Source of the DNA: Candidatus Aalborgicola danicus
GTDB taxonomy: Bacteria; Pseudomonadota; Gammaproteobacteria; Burkholderiales; Burkholderiaceae_C
Direction of reading: 5' to 3'
DNA length: 64,000 nt
Assembly: GCA_016703945.1 (NCBI GenBank)
Contig: JADJBC010000020.1
Coordinates: forward strand, 1 to 64,000
The translations under genes were made by a program, and so were the position numbers. Each line of letters begins with the position of its first letter. Position 1 is the first letter of the stretch. The notes below the pieces were generated by a model. It had not been told where the DNA came from. It made no database searches and was given only the letters and a program-made list of their open reading frames with translations. Positions 25,409-33,598 of the stretch are shown here, one piece after another.

Positions 25409-26476
25409 ATGAGTTTGATTCCCGCTACTATCCTCACCGGCTTCCTTGGCTCTGGAAAGACCACGCTGCTCAAACGCGTGCTGGCGGAGGCGCACGGCCA
25501 GAAGATCGCCGTGATCGAAAACGAGTTTGGTGAAGAAAACATCGACAGCGATATTCTGGTCACTGACACCAAAGAGCAGATCATCCAGATGAGCAACGGC
25601 TGCATTTGCTGCACTATCCGTGAAGACTTGCGCGAAACCCTGCAGATGCTGGCAGCCAAGAAGCGCAAAGGCTTGTTGGACTTTGACCGGGTGGTGATCG
25701 AAACCACCGGTCTGGCCGACCCCGGCCCGGTGGCGCAAACGTTCTTCATGGACGATGAAATTGCCGAGTCCTATCTGTTGGACTCCATCCTGACGCTGGT
25801 GGACGCCAAACATGCGGAGCAACAGCTCAATGACCGCCAGGAAGCGCGGCGCCAGGTCGGCTTTGCCGACCAGATTTTCATCAGCAAGACCGACCTTGTT
25901 TCAAAGGATGACGTCGACGCGTTGATGCACCGCATCAAACACATGAACCCACGTGCGCCGCAAAAGGCCGTGCATTTTGGCGAGGTGGCGCTGTCGGAGG
26001 TGTTGGACCTGCGCGGCTTCAACCTGAATGCCAAACTCGACATCGATCCCGACTTCCTGAAAGAAGACGACCATGGACACAGTCACGGGCACGGCGATCA
26101 CGATGGCCATGATCATGCTCCCGGGGAGTCTTGTGACCATCCCTCCCATGACCACAGTGGCCATCACCACCACCGTGATGATGACGTCAAGAGTTTTGTC
26201 TTCAAGTCAGATCGCCCGTTTGACGCCGCCAAGCTGGAAGATTTTCTAAGCGCCATCGTCAATATCTATGGCCCGCGCATGCTTCGCTACAAAGGAGTTC
26301 TCTATATGAAGGGGACCGACAGGAAAGTCATTTTCCAGGGTGTTCACCAGTTGATGGGCAGTGATTTGGGACCACAATGGGCCGATGGCGAAGCACGGAG
26401 CAGCAAAATGGTGTTCATTGGGATTGATTTACCAAAGGACATTTTGTTGCAGGGGATGGAGCAATCGCTGGTGTAA
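25409..26476 (+). CDS. CobW/COG0523-family GTPase, probable zinc metallochaperone
   Basis: A 355-residue G3E GTPase. The P-loop is LTGFLGSGKTTLLKR, the metal motif NGCICCTIRED (GCxCC), the Walker B-like IETTGLADPGPV and the base motif SKTDLV. Residues about 215-253 are very His/Asp-rich (DDHGHSHGHGDHDGHDH), a metal-binding loop. The CobW C-terminal domain follows (FVFKSDRPFDAAKLEDFL). COG0523 proteins of this kind handle zinc. The downstream dksA encodes a form without a complete zinc finger, as often seen where zinc supply is limiting. No Zur box was found upstream. ATG 25409 is preferred to the in-frame TTG four codons earlier. Confidence 0.9.
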   Translation: MSLIPATILTGFLGSGKTTLLKRVLAEAHGQKIAVIENEFGEENIDSDILVTDTKEQIIQMSNGCICCTIREDLRETLQMLAAKKRKGLLDFDRVVIETTGLADPGPVAQTFFMDDEIAESYLLDSILTLVDAKHAEQQLNDRQEARRQVGFADQIFISKTDLVSKDDVDALMHRIKHMNPRAPQKAVHFGEVALSEVLDLRGFNLNAKLDIDPDFLKEDDHGHSHGHGDHDGHDHAPGESCDHPSHDHSGHHHHRDDDVKSFVFKSDRPFDAAKLEDFLSAIVNIYGPRMLRYKGVLYMKGTDRKVIFQGVHQLMGSDLGPQWADGEARSSKMVFIGIDLPKDILLQGMEQSLV

Positions 26477-26710
26477 GAGGCGCGCTGGCGCGGCCAGCAA
26501 CAGCAGTCCGGACTGTGCTGTTTCTTGAATTGTTTACTGCGGATTGAAAACCAAATGATTGTCTCGATTTTGCAACTGATGGGTTTTCCGGTAGGGAAGC
26601 CTGTACACTCGCGCGCCGGAGAAGCAACGGCAAAAGAGCCAACTAGAAGCCGAAGCAGGGCTGACGGCCCAACAGACACAGCGCAAGAGCGATCTGCCAG
26701 GAGACACGAA

Positions 26711-27823
26711 GTGAAAACGACATCTGGAAAAGACAGCAAGACTGCAGTTGCCAAGGCCAAATCAGATACCACTGCAAAACCCAAAGTCCTGTTGGATACC
26801 AAGGCTGGAAAAACAGCCAAGGCCGAGACCCCGCCGCCGCAGAAATCGGTAGCCAAGTCAGCGTCGAAGACCGTGGCCAGTGCCAAATCTTCAGGCAAAG
26901 CGGCTGCCAAGCCAATACCCCCAGCAACCCCCAAATCCCTGCCCAAGGCTTCTACAGCTCCGGTAACCAAGCCCGCAGTGGCGCTCAAAAAGCCGGTGGC
27001 TAAGACCACCGTTCCGAGCGTTAAAACGGCTGAAAAACCTACTCCTTCTACTGTTTCCAAACCACGGGCTTCTGTGAGCCCTCCATCCATGCCCGCTTCC
27101 TCTTCGTCAGCCAAGCCAATGCCGACACCTGTATCCCCCAAGTCAAAATCTTCCGTGGCTGCGACGCCAATGGACGTCAAAGCGCCTGCTTCACCCACAA
27201 CTCCCACCGCCGCAGCTGCCCCTGCAAAAGCCGGCAGACCCTCGTCGCGCCTGGCCCAGTTGACAGTTCCTTCTATGGCGCAGACCGTTGCATCGACGGC
27301 CGCCAAGGCCAGCTACACGCAGTCCACACCCTCGCCGTTGATCGTTCCAGCCTTGCCTTCGTCGATCAAAAAAGACCCGAAACTCGCCAACAACTGGAAA
27401 ACCACCCCTGCTGCTCAGTTGTCGGATGCGGAACTGATGGCGATGCCGGACACGGAGTACATGAACACGGTGCAGTTGGCTGTTTTTCGTTTGAAGTTGA
27501 TGAAACTCAAGCTCGACATACTCAACAGTGCGGGTGAAACCACCGAGCACCTGCGGGAAGACACGTCGGTCGTACCTGACCCGGCTGACCGCGCGACGAT
27601 TGAAGAAGAACATGCCCTGGAGTTGCGCACCCGTGACCGGGAACGTAAGCTGCTGAAGAAGATCGAGCAGTCGATCGGTCGTATTGACGCCGGTGACTAT
27701 GGTTATTGTGATGAGACCGGTGAACCCATTGGTGTTGGCCGGCTGTTGGCGCGGCCCACCGCAACGTTGTCTTTGGAAGCGCAGCAGCGACGGGAGCTCA
27801 AACAGAAGATGTTTGGCGATTGA
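26711..27823 (+). CDS. dksA: DksA-type RNA polymerase regulator with long Lys/Ala/Pro-rich N-terminus
   Basis: A 370-residue protein from GTG 26711, chosen because AGGAGA lies eight bases upstream. The last 140 residues are a complete DksA: the globular start AQLSDAELMAMPDTEYM, the coiled-coil tip DPADRATIEEEHALELRTRDRERKLLKKIE carrying the two functional Asp, and the C-terminal YGYCDETGEPIGVGRLLARPTATLSLEAQ. Only one zinc-finger Cys remains, as usual in alpha/beta-proteobacterial DksA. DksA with ppGpp tunes RNA polymerase at stringent promoters. Residues 1-230 form a low-complexity Lys/Ala/Pro/Ser/Thr tail, basic and likely disordered, absent from E. coli DksA (151 aa). Confidence 0.88.
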   Translation: MKTTSGKDSKTAVAKAKSDTTAKPKVLLDTKAGKTAKAETPPPQKSVAKSASKTVASAKSSGKAAAKPIPPATPKSLPKASTAPVTKPAVALKKPVAKTTVPSVKTAEKPTPSTVSKPRASVSPPSMPASSSSAKPMPTPVSPKSKSSVAATPMDVKAPASPTTPTAAAAPAKAGRPSSRLAQLTVPSMAQTVASTAAKASYTQSTPSPLIVPALPSSIKKDPKLANNWKTTPAAQLSDAELMAMPDTEYMNTVQLAVFRLKLMKLKLDILNSAGETTEHLREDTSVVPDPADRATIEEEHALELRTRDRERKLLKKIEQSIGRIDAGDYGYCDETGEPIGVGRLLARPTATLSLEAQQRRELKQKMFGD

Positions 27824-27864
27824 ACATTCTTTCTTGTTGCCTGCCCGTTCGGTAAACTGCGACT

Positions 27865-29664
27865 ATGGCCACCAAAAGCGATACTCCCGGACTTTTGTCA
27901 AAGATGGCATCGTTCGTTCGCAATCCGACCAAGGACTGGTCGGAGTTGGAACGCCCGCAGATGGAACTGGACAGTGGCTTTGACAAGCAGGTCCTCAAAC
28001 AGATGATCGAGCGCAAGCGGCAGAACGATTTCATCCGCAAACGTGAGTTCGATCAGCTGCGCAAAATCCGCAGTCGTGGGGTATCCGCTGTTGTGGGCGC
28101 GGGGCGTCCTTCTGTCTTTCAGTCAAGCCTGACTACCGACCAAGATGGGCGAGCGGTCACATTGAAGAAGATCGACGAGATCGAAGCCCAGATGTCCAAG
28201 CAGTGGTGGAAGGGCAAGCAGGACGCAGCGGCGGCGCAAGAAACCGGGTTCCCGGTAGCGAAGGCGGTGCCTGAATCCCCCGCTCGAGCAGCTGCTCCGC
28301 CGCCTCTGAGTGTCTCGGAGCAATTTGGGCACACCGAATCCGCCGATTTCCTCATGGAGACTACCGCACCGGGCGATGTGCCCAGTACGGGTGAGTTCGT
28401 GCCGACGGAAATGGGGAGTGGAATGGAGCCGGCCGCTCCGTCACCCCCTGCTAAGGGGCGACCCACCCCCGGTACGGCAACCACTTTGGGTGCACTGGCA
28501 CAAAGTTACGACGGTGCCGAGGTGGGTTTTTCTACATCCAAGCTGTTTGCCATTGACGTTGAGGACATGGCGACCGACCCCGAGCTGGAAGAGGCTGCGA
28601 TTCGTTTTGCCAACGGTGATGACGAAGGCGCGGAGTCGGGTCTTCTGGATGCGCTGCGTAGTCAGACGGTTGCGGATGATGTCGCCAACTCGTGGATTGC
28701 GGCCTTGCTCGATCTCTACCGTGCGACCCACAACCGGGCGCGGTTTGATCAGGTGGTTGCGGAATTCCCGCATCGTTTTGACACGGCGTCACCGCACTGG
28801 GTGGCCATAGGGGAAGAGCCGTCGAACGATAACGCACCATCCCCGACAGCTGCTCCTGCAGACACACGTGACTATTCGGAGGGAGCGATTTGGAGCAGCC
28901 CGGCCGAGTTGACAGCACAGGATATGGAGGACTTGCGCGATGCCATGGCCTCCAACGCGACCCCTTGGCACCTGGACTGGTCACGCATCGTTCGTATCGC
29001 TGATGACGCAATGCCATTGTTGGCGGGGCTGTTTAGCAGTTTGTGCAACGAACCGGTGGCTTTGCGGTTCAGTGGCGCTGCCCGTTTGGTGGATACCTTG
29101 CGCACAATGATGCCATCTGGGGACCGCAACGTCAGGCAGGACTGGTGGGCCATGCGGCTGAATGCGTTGCGTACTCTGCAACTCCTCGATGAGTTTGAAC
29201 TCGCGGCCTTGGATTTTTGCGTCACGTATGAGGTGTCGCCGCCAGCGTGGCAGGAAGCCCGGTGCCAATACACGAACGTGGAAGATGAGGGGCGGGTGCT
29301 TGTTGACACCAGTGCCGCTGCGATGGGTACAGGCTCCAGTTTTGGTCAGACTCTGACGGCTCCCATTGGTATGGAGAGTGCCAATGCCGTCACGCTTGAA
29401 CTCAAAGGCAGCGTGCTCGGCGATGCGACCCAGGCCCTTTCTGACTTTGCCGCCACCGGACACAGTGGGGCTGGCATTATCGTTTCATGCCGCGGTCTGA
29501 CGCGTGTGGATTTTTCTGCAGCGGGCAGTATTCTCAATTGGGTTGCTATGCGTGAGGCTGAAGGTTGTCATGTTCAATTCAGGGATGTGCATCGACTGGT
29601 CGCTGCGTTTTTCAACGTCATAGGCATCACTGAGCATGCCCGCGTGGTGCCTCGCCCCGTCTAA
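27865..29664 (+). CDS. STAS-domain protein upstream of hslVU
   Basis: A 599-residue soluble protein. The N-terminus (FDKQVLKQMIERKRQNDFIRKREFDQLRKIRSRG) is strongly helical and charged, followed by a Pro/Ala-rich linker and an acidic helical middle (MATDPELEEAAIRFANGDDEGAESGLL). The C-terminal 115 residues read as a STAS or anti-sigma-antagonist-like fold (AVTLELKGSVLGDATQALSD, GIIVSCRGLTRVDFSAAGSILNWV). The conserved Ser of phosphorylated STAS proteins is plausibly in the DFSAAGS stretch. Related genes occur next to hslV in Burkholderiales, but I know no assigned function. A partner-switching or scaffold role is inference. Confidence 0.75.
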   Translation: MATKSDTPGLLSKMASFVRNPTKDWSELERPQMELDSGFDKQVLKQMIERKRQNDFIRKREFDQLRKIRSRGVSAVVGAGRPSVFQSSLTTDQDGRAVTLKKIDEIEAQMSKQWWKGKQDAAAAQETGFPVAKAVPESPARAAAPPPLSVSEQFGHTESADFLMETTAPGDVPSTGEFVPTEMGSGMEPAAPSPPAKGRPTPGTATTLGALAQSYDGAEVGFSTSKLFAIDVEDMATDPELEEAAIRFANGDDEGAESGLLDALRSQTVADDVANSWIAALLDLYRATHNRARFDQVVAEFPHRFDTASPHWVAIGEEPSNDNAPSPTAAPADTRDYSEGAIWSSPAELTAQDMEDLRDAMASNATPWHLDWSRIVRIADDAMPLLAGLFSSLCNEPVALRFSGAARLVDTLRTMMPSGDRNVRQDWWAMRLNALRTLQLLDEFELAALDFCVTYEVSPPAWQEARCQYTNVEDEGRVLVDTSAAAMGTGSSFGQTLTAPIGMESANAVTLELKGSVLGDATQALSDFAATGHSGAGIIVSCRGLTRVDFSAAGSILNWVAMREAEGCHVQFRDVHRLVAAFFNVIGITEHARVVPRPV

Positions 29665-29703
29665 AAATTGTACTGAGGGCTTCTGCCCGCGTCTGGATTG
29701 CCC

Positions 29704-30249
29704 ATGGAAACCTATCACGGAACGACCATCATCAGTGTGCGTCGCAAAACGCCCAACGGGTATTCCGTCGCCATTGGCGGCGACGGCCAAGTGACCTTGG
29801 GCAACATCATCGTCAAGGGAACCGCGCGCAAGGTGCGCAAGCTGCATCACGGCAAGGTGCTGGCTGGTTTTGCGGGTGCCACGGCGGATGCCTTCACTTT
29901 GTTTGAACGATTTGAAGCCAAGCTGGAGAAACACCAGGGGCATTTGGCACGTGCCGCCATCGAGTTGACCAAAGACTGGCGAACCGACCGTGTACTGCGT
30001 CGCCTGGAAGCCATGTTGGCGGTTGCGGACAAGGATGCGTCCCTGATCATCACGGGCAACGGCGATGTTCTGGAACCTGAAAATGGGATCGTCACCATTG
30101 GTTCTGGCGGCGCCTATGCGCAGGCGGCGGCAGTGGCTTTGCTCAACCATACCGAGTTATCGGCCGCGGACATCGTCAGGCGTTCTCTCGAAATTGCAGG
30201 CGAGTTGTGTATCTACACCAATATGCAGCATTCGATCGAAGAGTTGTGA
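29704..30249 (+). CDS. hslV: ATP-dependent protease peptidase subunit HslV
   Basis: A 181-residue proteasome-like threonine peptidase (ClpQ), forming with HslU the HslUV protease for misfolded and short-lived proteins. A six-residue propeptide METYHG precedes the catalytic Thr of TTIISVRRKTPNGYSVAIGGDGQVTLG. Other family marks are GKVLAGFAGATADAFTLFERFE and GNGDVLEPENGIVTIGSGG. ATG 29704 is preferred to the in-frame TTG two codons earlier. hslU follows after 34 bases. Confidence 0.96.
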   Translation: METYHGTTIISVRRKTPNGYSVAIGGDGQVTLGNIIVKGTARKVRKLHHGKVLAGFAGATADAFTLFERFEAKLEKHQGHLARAAIELTKDWRTDRVLRRLEAMLAVADKDASLIITGNGDVLEPENGIVTIGSGGAYAQAAAVALLNHTELSAADIVRRSLEIAGELCIYTNMQHSIEEL

Positions 30250-30283
30250 CACCTGGCCTTTCTGCCCATTTCCACGCTGATCT

Positions 30284-31609
30284 ATGAATCCCCAAGAAAT
30301 TGTTTCAGAACTTGACAAACACATCGTGGGCCAAGCCCAGGCGAAACGAGCGGTCGCCATCGCGTTGCGTAACCGCTGGAGGCGTCAGCAAGTTGAGGGG
30401 GACCTGCGCCGTGAAATTACGCCCAAGAATATTCTGATGATTGGACCCACCGGGGTGGGAAAAACAGAAATCGCGCGCCGCCTGGCACGTCTGGCAGATG
30501 CGCCCTTTATCAAGGTCGAAGCCACCAAATTCACCGAGGTGGGTTATGTGGGCAAAGATGTGGATTCCATCATTCGTGATCTCGCCGATATTGCCGTCAA
30601 GCAGACCCGTGAAACGGAAAAACGCAAAGTGCGCGTGCGTGCCGAAGATGCTGCCGAAGACCGCATTCTTGACATCTTGATACCCGGGCCCCGCGGCGAA
30701 CTGGGCTCCGACAATGCCGCTGAGCCGCCGCAAAGTCTCGCACGGCAATCTTTTCGCAAGAAGTTGCGGGAAGGCCAATTGGCTGATCGTGAAATTGAGA
30801 TCGATGTCACTCTTCCGATGCCGCAGCTGGAAGTGATGGGGCCGCCTGGCATGGATGAAATGACCGAGCAATTGCGCAGCATGTTCGGCCAGATGGGTCA
30901 AGCCAAGCGCCAGACTCGTAAATTAAAGATCAGTGAAGCCCAAAGGCTTTTGGTCGACGAAGAGGCCGCCAAGCTGGTCAATGAAGATGAGATCAAAACG
31001 CAGGCCATTCACATGCTGGAGCAAAACGGCATTGTGTTTATTGACGAAATTGACAAAGTGACATCTCGCAGCGAGAGCAGTGGCGCCGAGGTCTCGCGCC
31101 AGGGCGTCCAGCGTGATTTGTTGCCATTGGTTGAAGGTACCTCGGTGTCAACCAAATACGGGGTGGTCAAGACCGACCATATCCTGTTTGTCGCCTCGGG
31201 CGCCTTTCACCTAAGCAAACCGAGTGACCTGATTCCAGAACTGCAAGGGCGTTTTCCGATTCGTGTGGAACTGCAGTCGCTTTCGGTGCAAGACTTTGAG
31301 GCTATCCTTGTGCAAACCCACGCCTCCCTGGTCAAGCAGTACCAAGCGTTGTTGGCCACCGAAAACGTTACGCTTGTTTTTACGCCGGAAGGCATTACCC
31401 GATTGGCGCAGATTGCCTTTGACGTCAATGAGCGCACCGAAAACATCGGTGCGCGCCGCCTGGCGACCGTCATGGAGCGTCTGTTGGATGATGTCAGTTT
31501 TGACGCTGCGTCCATGTCTGGACTCACCGTATCCATAGACGCACCCTACGTAGACCTGCGACTGGCAGAGCTGAGCCAGAACGAAGACCTGTCGCGTTAC
31601 ATTCTGTGA
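30284..31609 (+). CDS. hslU: ATP-dependent protease ATPase subunit HslU
   Basis: A 441-residue AAA+ unfoldase (ClpY) that feeds substrates to HslV. It starts MNPQEIVSELDKHIVGQAQAKRAVAIALRNRWRR. The pore-proximal and nucleotide motifs are visible: Walker A GPTGVGKTE, pore loop GYVGKDVDS, Walker B GIVFIDEIDK, sensor-like ERTENIGARRLATVMERLL and the C-terminal DLSRYIL that docks into HslV. The intermediate I-domain lies between about residues 110 and 240. It is co-transcribed with hslV. The dcw cluster begins about 290 bases downstream. Confidence 0.97.
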   Translation: MNPQEIVSELDKHIVGQAQAKRAVAIALRNRWRRQQVEGDLRREITPKNILMIGPTGVGKTEIARRLARLADAPFIKVEATKFTEVGYVGKDVDSIIRDLADIAVKQTRETEKRKVRVRAEDAAEDRILDILIPGPRGELGSDNAAEPPQSLARQSFRKKLREGQLADREIEIDVTLPMPQLEVMGPPGMDEMTEQLRSMFGQMGQAKRQTRKLKISEAQRLLVDEEAAKLVNEDEIKTQAIHMLEQNGIVFIDEIDKVTSRSESSGAEVSRQGVQRDLLPLVEGTSVSTKYGVVKTDHILFVASGAFHLSKPSDLIPELQGRFPIRVELQSLSVQDFEAILVQTHASLVKQYQALLATENVTLVFTPEGITRLAQIAFDVNERTENIGARRLATVMERLLDDVSFDAASMSGLTVSIDAPYVDLRLAELSQNEDLSRYIL

Positions 31610-31691
31610 CGTCTTGCAGGGCAGGCTTTTTGCTCTCTCTCCAGCGCGCCAAATCTCAGTCGACTCTAAAGCGTTACTTTCACTGAGCGTG

Positions 31692-31760
31692 CTAAGTCCT
31701 TCATTTAGAAGGTTTTTTGCCGGAATGCTGCTTGTAAGACCGCTTCTAAGTCCTTGATTT
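31692..31760 (+). repeat. Pair of 15-bp direct repeats in the mraZ leader
   Basis: CTAAGTCCTTCATTT at 31692-31706 and CTAAGTCCTTGATTT at 31746-31760 differ at one base and lie 54 bases apart, upstream of the MraZ decamers. They may be regulatory; no known binding protein is recognised. Confidence 0.45.
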
Positions 31761-31810
31761 CATTGGAAAAAATTCTCGCAAGCCCTATTGCAGGATTCAC
31801 TTTTGCTGAT

Positions 31811-31860
31811 ACAGTGCAAAAAAGTGCAATTAAGTGGTGAAAAGTGGCTTTAAATGGTCC
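31811..31860 (+). promoter_or_regulatory. Five decamer repeats, probable MraZ operator
   Basis: Five consecutive 10-base units: acagtgcaaa, aaagtgcaat, taagtggtga, aaagtggctt, taaatggtcc. Each holds a (G/A)TG(C/G) core at the same phase. MraZ of E. coli represses its own operon by binding TGGG-N5 direct repeats with 10-bp period, so these units at the head of the dcw cluster are the expected autoregulatory site. Confidence 0.7.
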
Positions 31861-31895
31861 TTTTCGCCTTGCCGTGCAAGAAAAGGTGGATATTG

Positions 31896-32324
31896 GTGTT
31901 TCAAGGGGCTTCGTCTCTCAGTCTGGATGCAAAAGGTAGGCTCTCTGTGCCAACCCGGCACCGTGACGTCCTGAGCGCAACGGCGGCTGGCCATCTGACC
32001 ATTACCAAACACCCACACGGCTGCCTGATGCTGTTCCCGCGCCCCGAGTGGGAAAGATTTGCGGCCCGTATTGCAGCCCTTCCCATGGATGCCCAATGGT
32101 GGAAACGCATATTCCTCGGCAATGCCATGGACGTGGAAATGGATGGCACCGGACGGGTGCTGGTTTCACCGGAATTGCGCGAAGCCGCAGGCATTGCCAA
32201 AGACGCCGTGTTGCTGGGCATGGGCACCCACTTCGAACTGTGGGACAAATCTACTTACGAGGCCCAGGAGGCCAAGGCCATGCAAGCAGCCATGCCCGAT
32301 GTCTTCAAGGACTTTTCCTTCTAA
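31896..32324 (+). CDS. mraZ: Transcriptional regulator MraZ
   Basis: A 142-residue SpoVT/AbrB-fold DNA-binding protein, first gene of the dcw cluster and its autorepressor. Two tandem swapped-hairpin repeats are recognisable by LDAKGRLSVPTRHRD and MDGTGRVLVSPELRE, each with the DxxGR signature. GTG 31896 is chosen because it begins the usual (V)FQGASSLSLDAKGR and has AAGGTGGA before it; an upstream ATG at 31854 is within the operator region. rsmH follows after nine bases. Confidence 0.93.
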   Translation: MFQGASSLSLDAKGRLSVPTRHRDVLSATAAGHLTITKHPHGCLMLFPRPEWERFAARIAALPMDAQWWKRIFLGNAMDVEMDGTGRVLVSPELREAAGIAKDAVLLGMGTHFELWDKSTYEAQEAKAMQAAMPDVFKDFSF

Positions 32325-32333
32325 GGCCGGGCG

Positions 32334-33269
32334 GTGGAAACTTCATGGAACCATGCCACCGTACTGTTGAACGAAGCCGTGGATGCCCTGTTCAACAACG
32401 CAACGGACCCGTCTGCCCCCGAGGCTGATGGCACCTATGTGGATGCCACCTTCGGGCGTGGCGGCCACTCCCGTCTGATCTTGTCGCGCCTCTCTCCCGT
32501 GGGGCGTTTGATTGCGTTTGACCGCGACCCGGAGGCCGTCGCGCAAGGCAATGCCATTGCGGATGAACGTTTTTCCATACGCCATGAAGCCTTTTCCCAT
32601 TTGGCAGATCTGCCCGGCGGCAGCGTTGCGGGGGTTCTGATGGACCTCGGCGTCAGCTCCCCGCAGATCGACAACCCGGTACGTGGGTTCAGCTTCCGGT
32701 TCAACGGACCGCTGGACATGCGCATGGACACCACGCGTGGAGAGAGTGTGGCTCAGTGGCTGGAGACAGCTGAAACCAATCAGATCGCGGAGGTGATACG
32801 TGAATATGGTGAAGAACGGTTTGCTGGCCCCATTGCAAAGGCGATTGTTGCTCGCCGACAGGAACGGGGCCCAATTTCAACCACCACCGAGCTGGCCCAA
32901 CTCGTGGCTGACACGGTCAAAACCCGCGAGCCGGGCCAGAACCCTGCAACGCGCACATTTCAGGCTTTTCGGATTTTCATCAACGCCGAGCTTGAGGAGT
33001 TGCAACAAGCGCTAGAGGCCTGCCTGCATGTGCTGGAGCCGGATGGGCGCCTGGCGGTGATCAGCTTTCACTCACTGGAAGACCGTATCGTCAAGCAGTT
33101 CATCGCCAAGCACTCCAAGGATGAATACGACCGCCGCGCGCCGTTTGCCGCGCCCAAGGTCATGAAGCTGAAAGCCCTGGATCGCATCAAGCCCAGCAAA
33201 GAGGAAGTCAGCGGTAACCCGCGTTCGCGCAGCGCCATCATGCGTGTGGCGCAGAGGACGGCGGCATGA
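32334..33269 (+). CDS. rsmH: 16S rRNA m4C1402 methyltransferase RsmH
   Basis: A 311-residue SAM-dependent methyltransferase (MraW) acting on 16S rRNA C1402. HATVLLNEAVDAL, the SAM loop YVDATFGRGGHSRLIL, IAFDRDPEA, GVLMDLGVSSPQID and ISFHSLEDRIVKQF are the family blocks. The start codon is GTG 32334; the nearby ATG at 32344 is out of frame. It overlaps ftsL by four bases. Its constant place between mraZ and ftsL is part of the standard dcw order. Confidence 0.96.
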   Translation: METSWNHATVLLNEAVDALFNNATDPSAPEADGTYVDATFGRGGHSRLILSRLSPVGRLIAFDRDPEAVAQGNAIADERFSIRHEAFSHLADLPGGSVAGVLMDLGVSSPQIDNPVRGFSFRFNGPLDMRMDTTRGESVAQWLETAETNQIAEVIREYGEERFAGPIAKAIVARRQERGPISTTTELAQLVADTVKTREPGQNPATRTFQAFRIFINAELEELQQALEACLHVLEPDGRLAVISFHSLEDRIVKQFIAKHSKDEYDRRAPFAAPKVMKLKALDRIKPSKEEVSGNPRSRSAIMRVAQRTAA

Positions 33270-33598
33270 TGCGCCTGAATCTGGTGCTGTTGCTGGCTGT
33301 TTTGGCGAGCGCCCTGTACCTCGTGAGTGTGCAGTACGAATCCCGTCGACTTTTTTCAGAGTTGGACCGCGCGCATACGGAGGCTTTGCGTCTGAACACC
33401 GAGTGGGAGCGCCTCCGGGTGGAAAAACGTGCGCAGGCAACACCAGCCCGCGTAGAACGATTGGCCCGCGAACAGCTGCAGATGCGCCTCGCCTCGCCTG
33501 CCATCACGACTTACGTCGCTTACACGCCCCAGGCCACTGTGTTGGCGGAGCCCCAAACGGTTCGCGCGGCAACTGAAGTTGGAAAGGCCACGCGGTGA
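33266..33598 (+). CDS. ftsL: Cell division protein FtsL
   Basis: A 110-residue bitopic membrane protein: short cytoplasmic start, one membrane helix (LVLLLAVLASALYLVSV) and a periplasmic coiled coil (RRLFSELDRAHTEALRLNTEWERL). FtsL joins FtsB and FtsQ to activate septal peptidoglycan synthesis by FtsW-FtsI. It overlaps rsmH (ATGATG) and ftsI (GTGA), consistent with tight translational coupling. Confidence 0.93.
   Translation: MMRLNLVLLLAVLASALYLVSVQYESRRLFSELDRAHTEALRLNTEWERLRVEKRAQATPARVERLAREQLQMRLASPAITTYVAYTPQATVLAEPQTVRAATEVGKATR

Noticed and set aside
31811..31860. CRISPR-like tandem units
   Set aside because: Units are only 10 bases with no spacers; they fit an MraZ operator.
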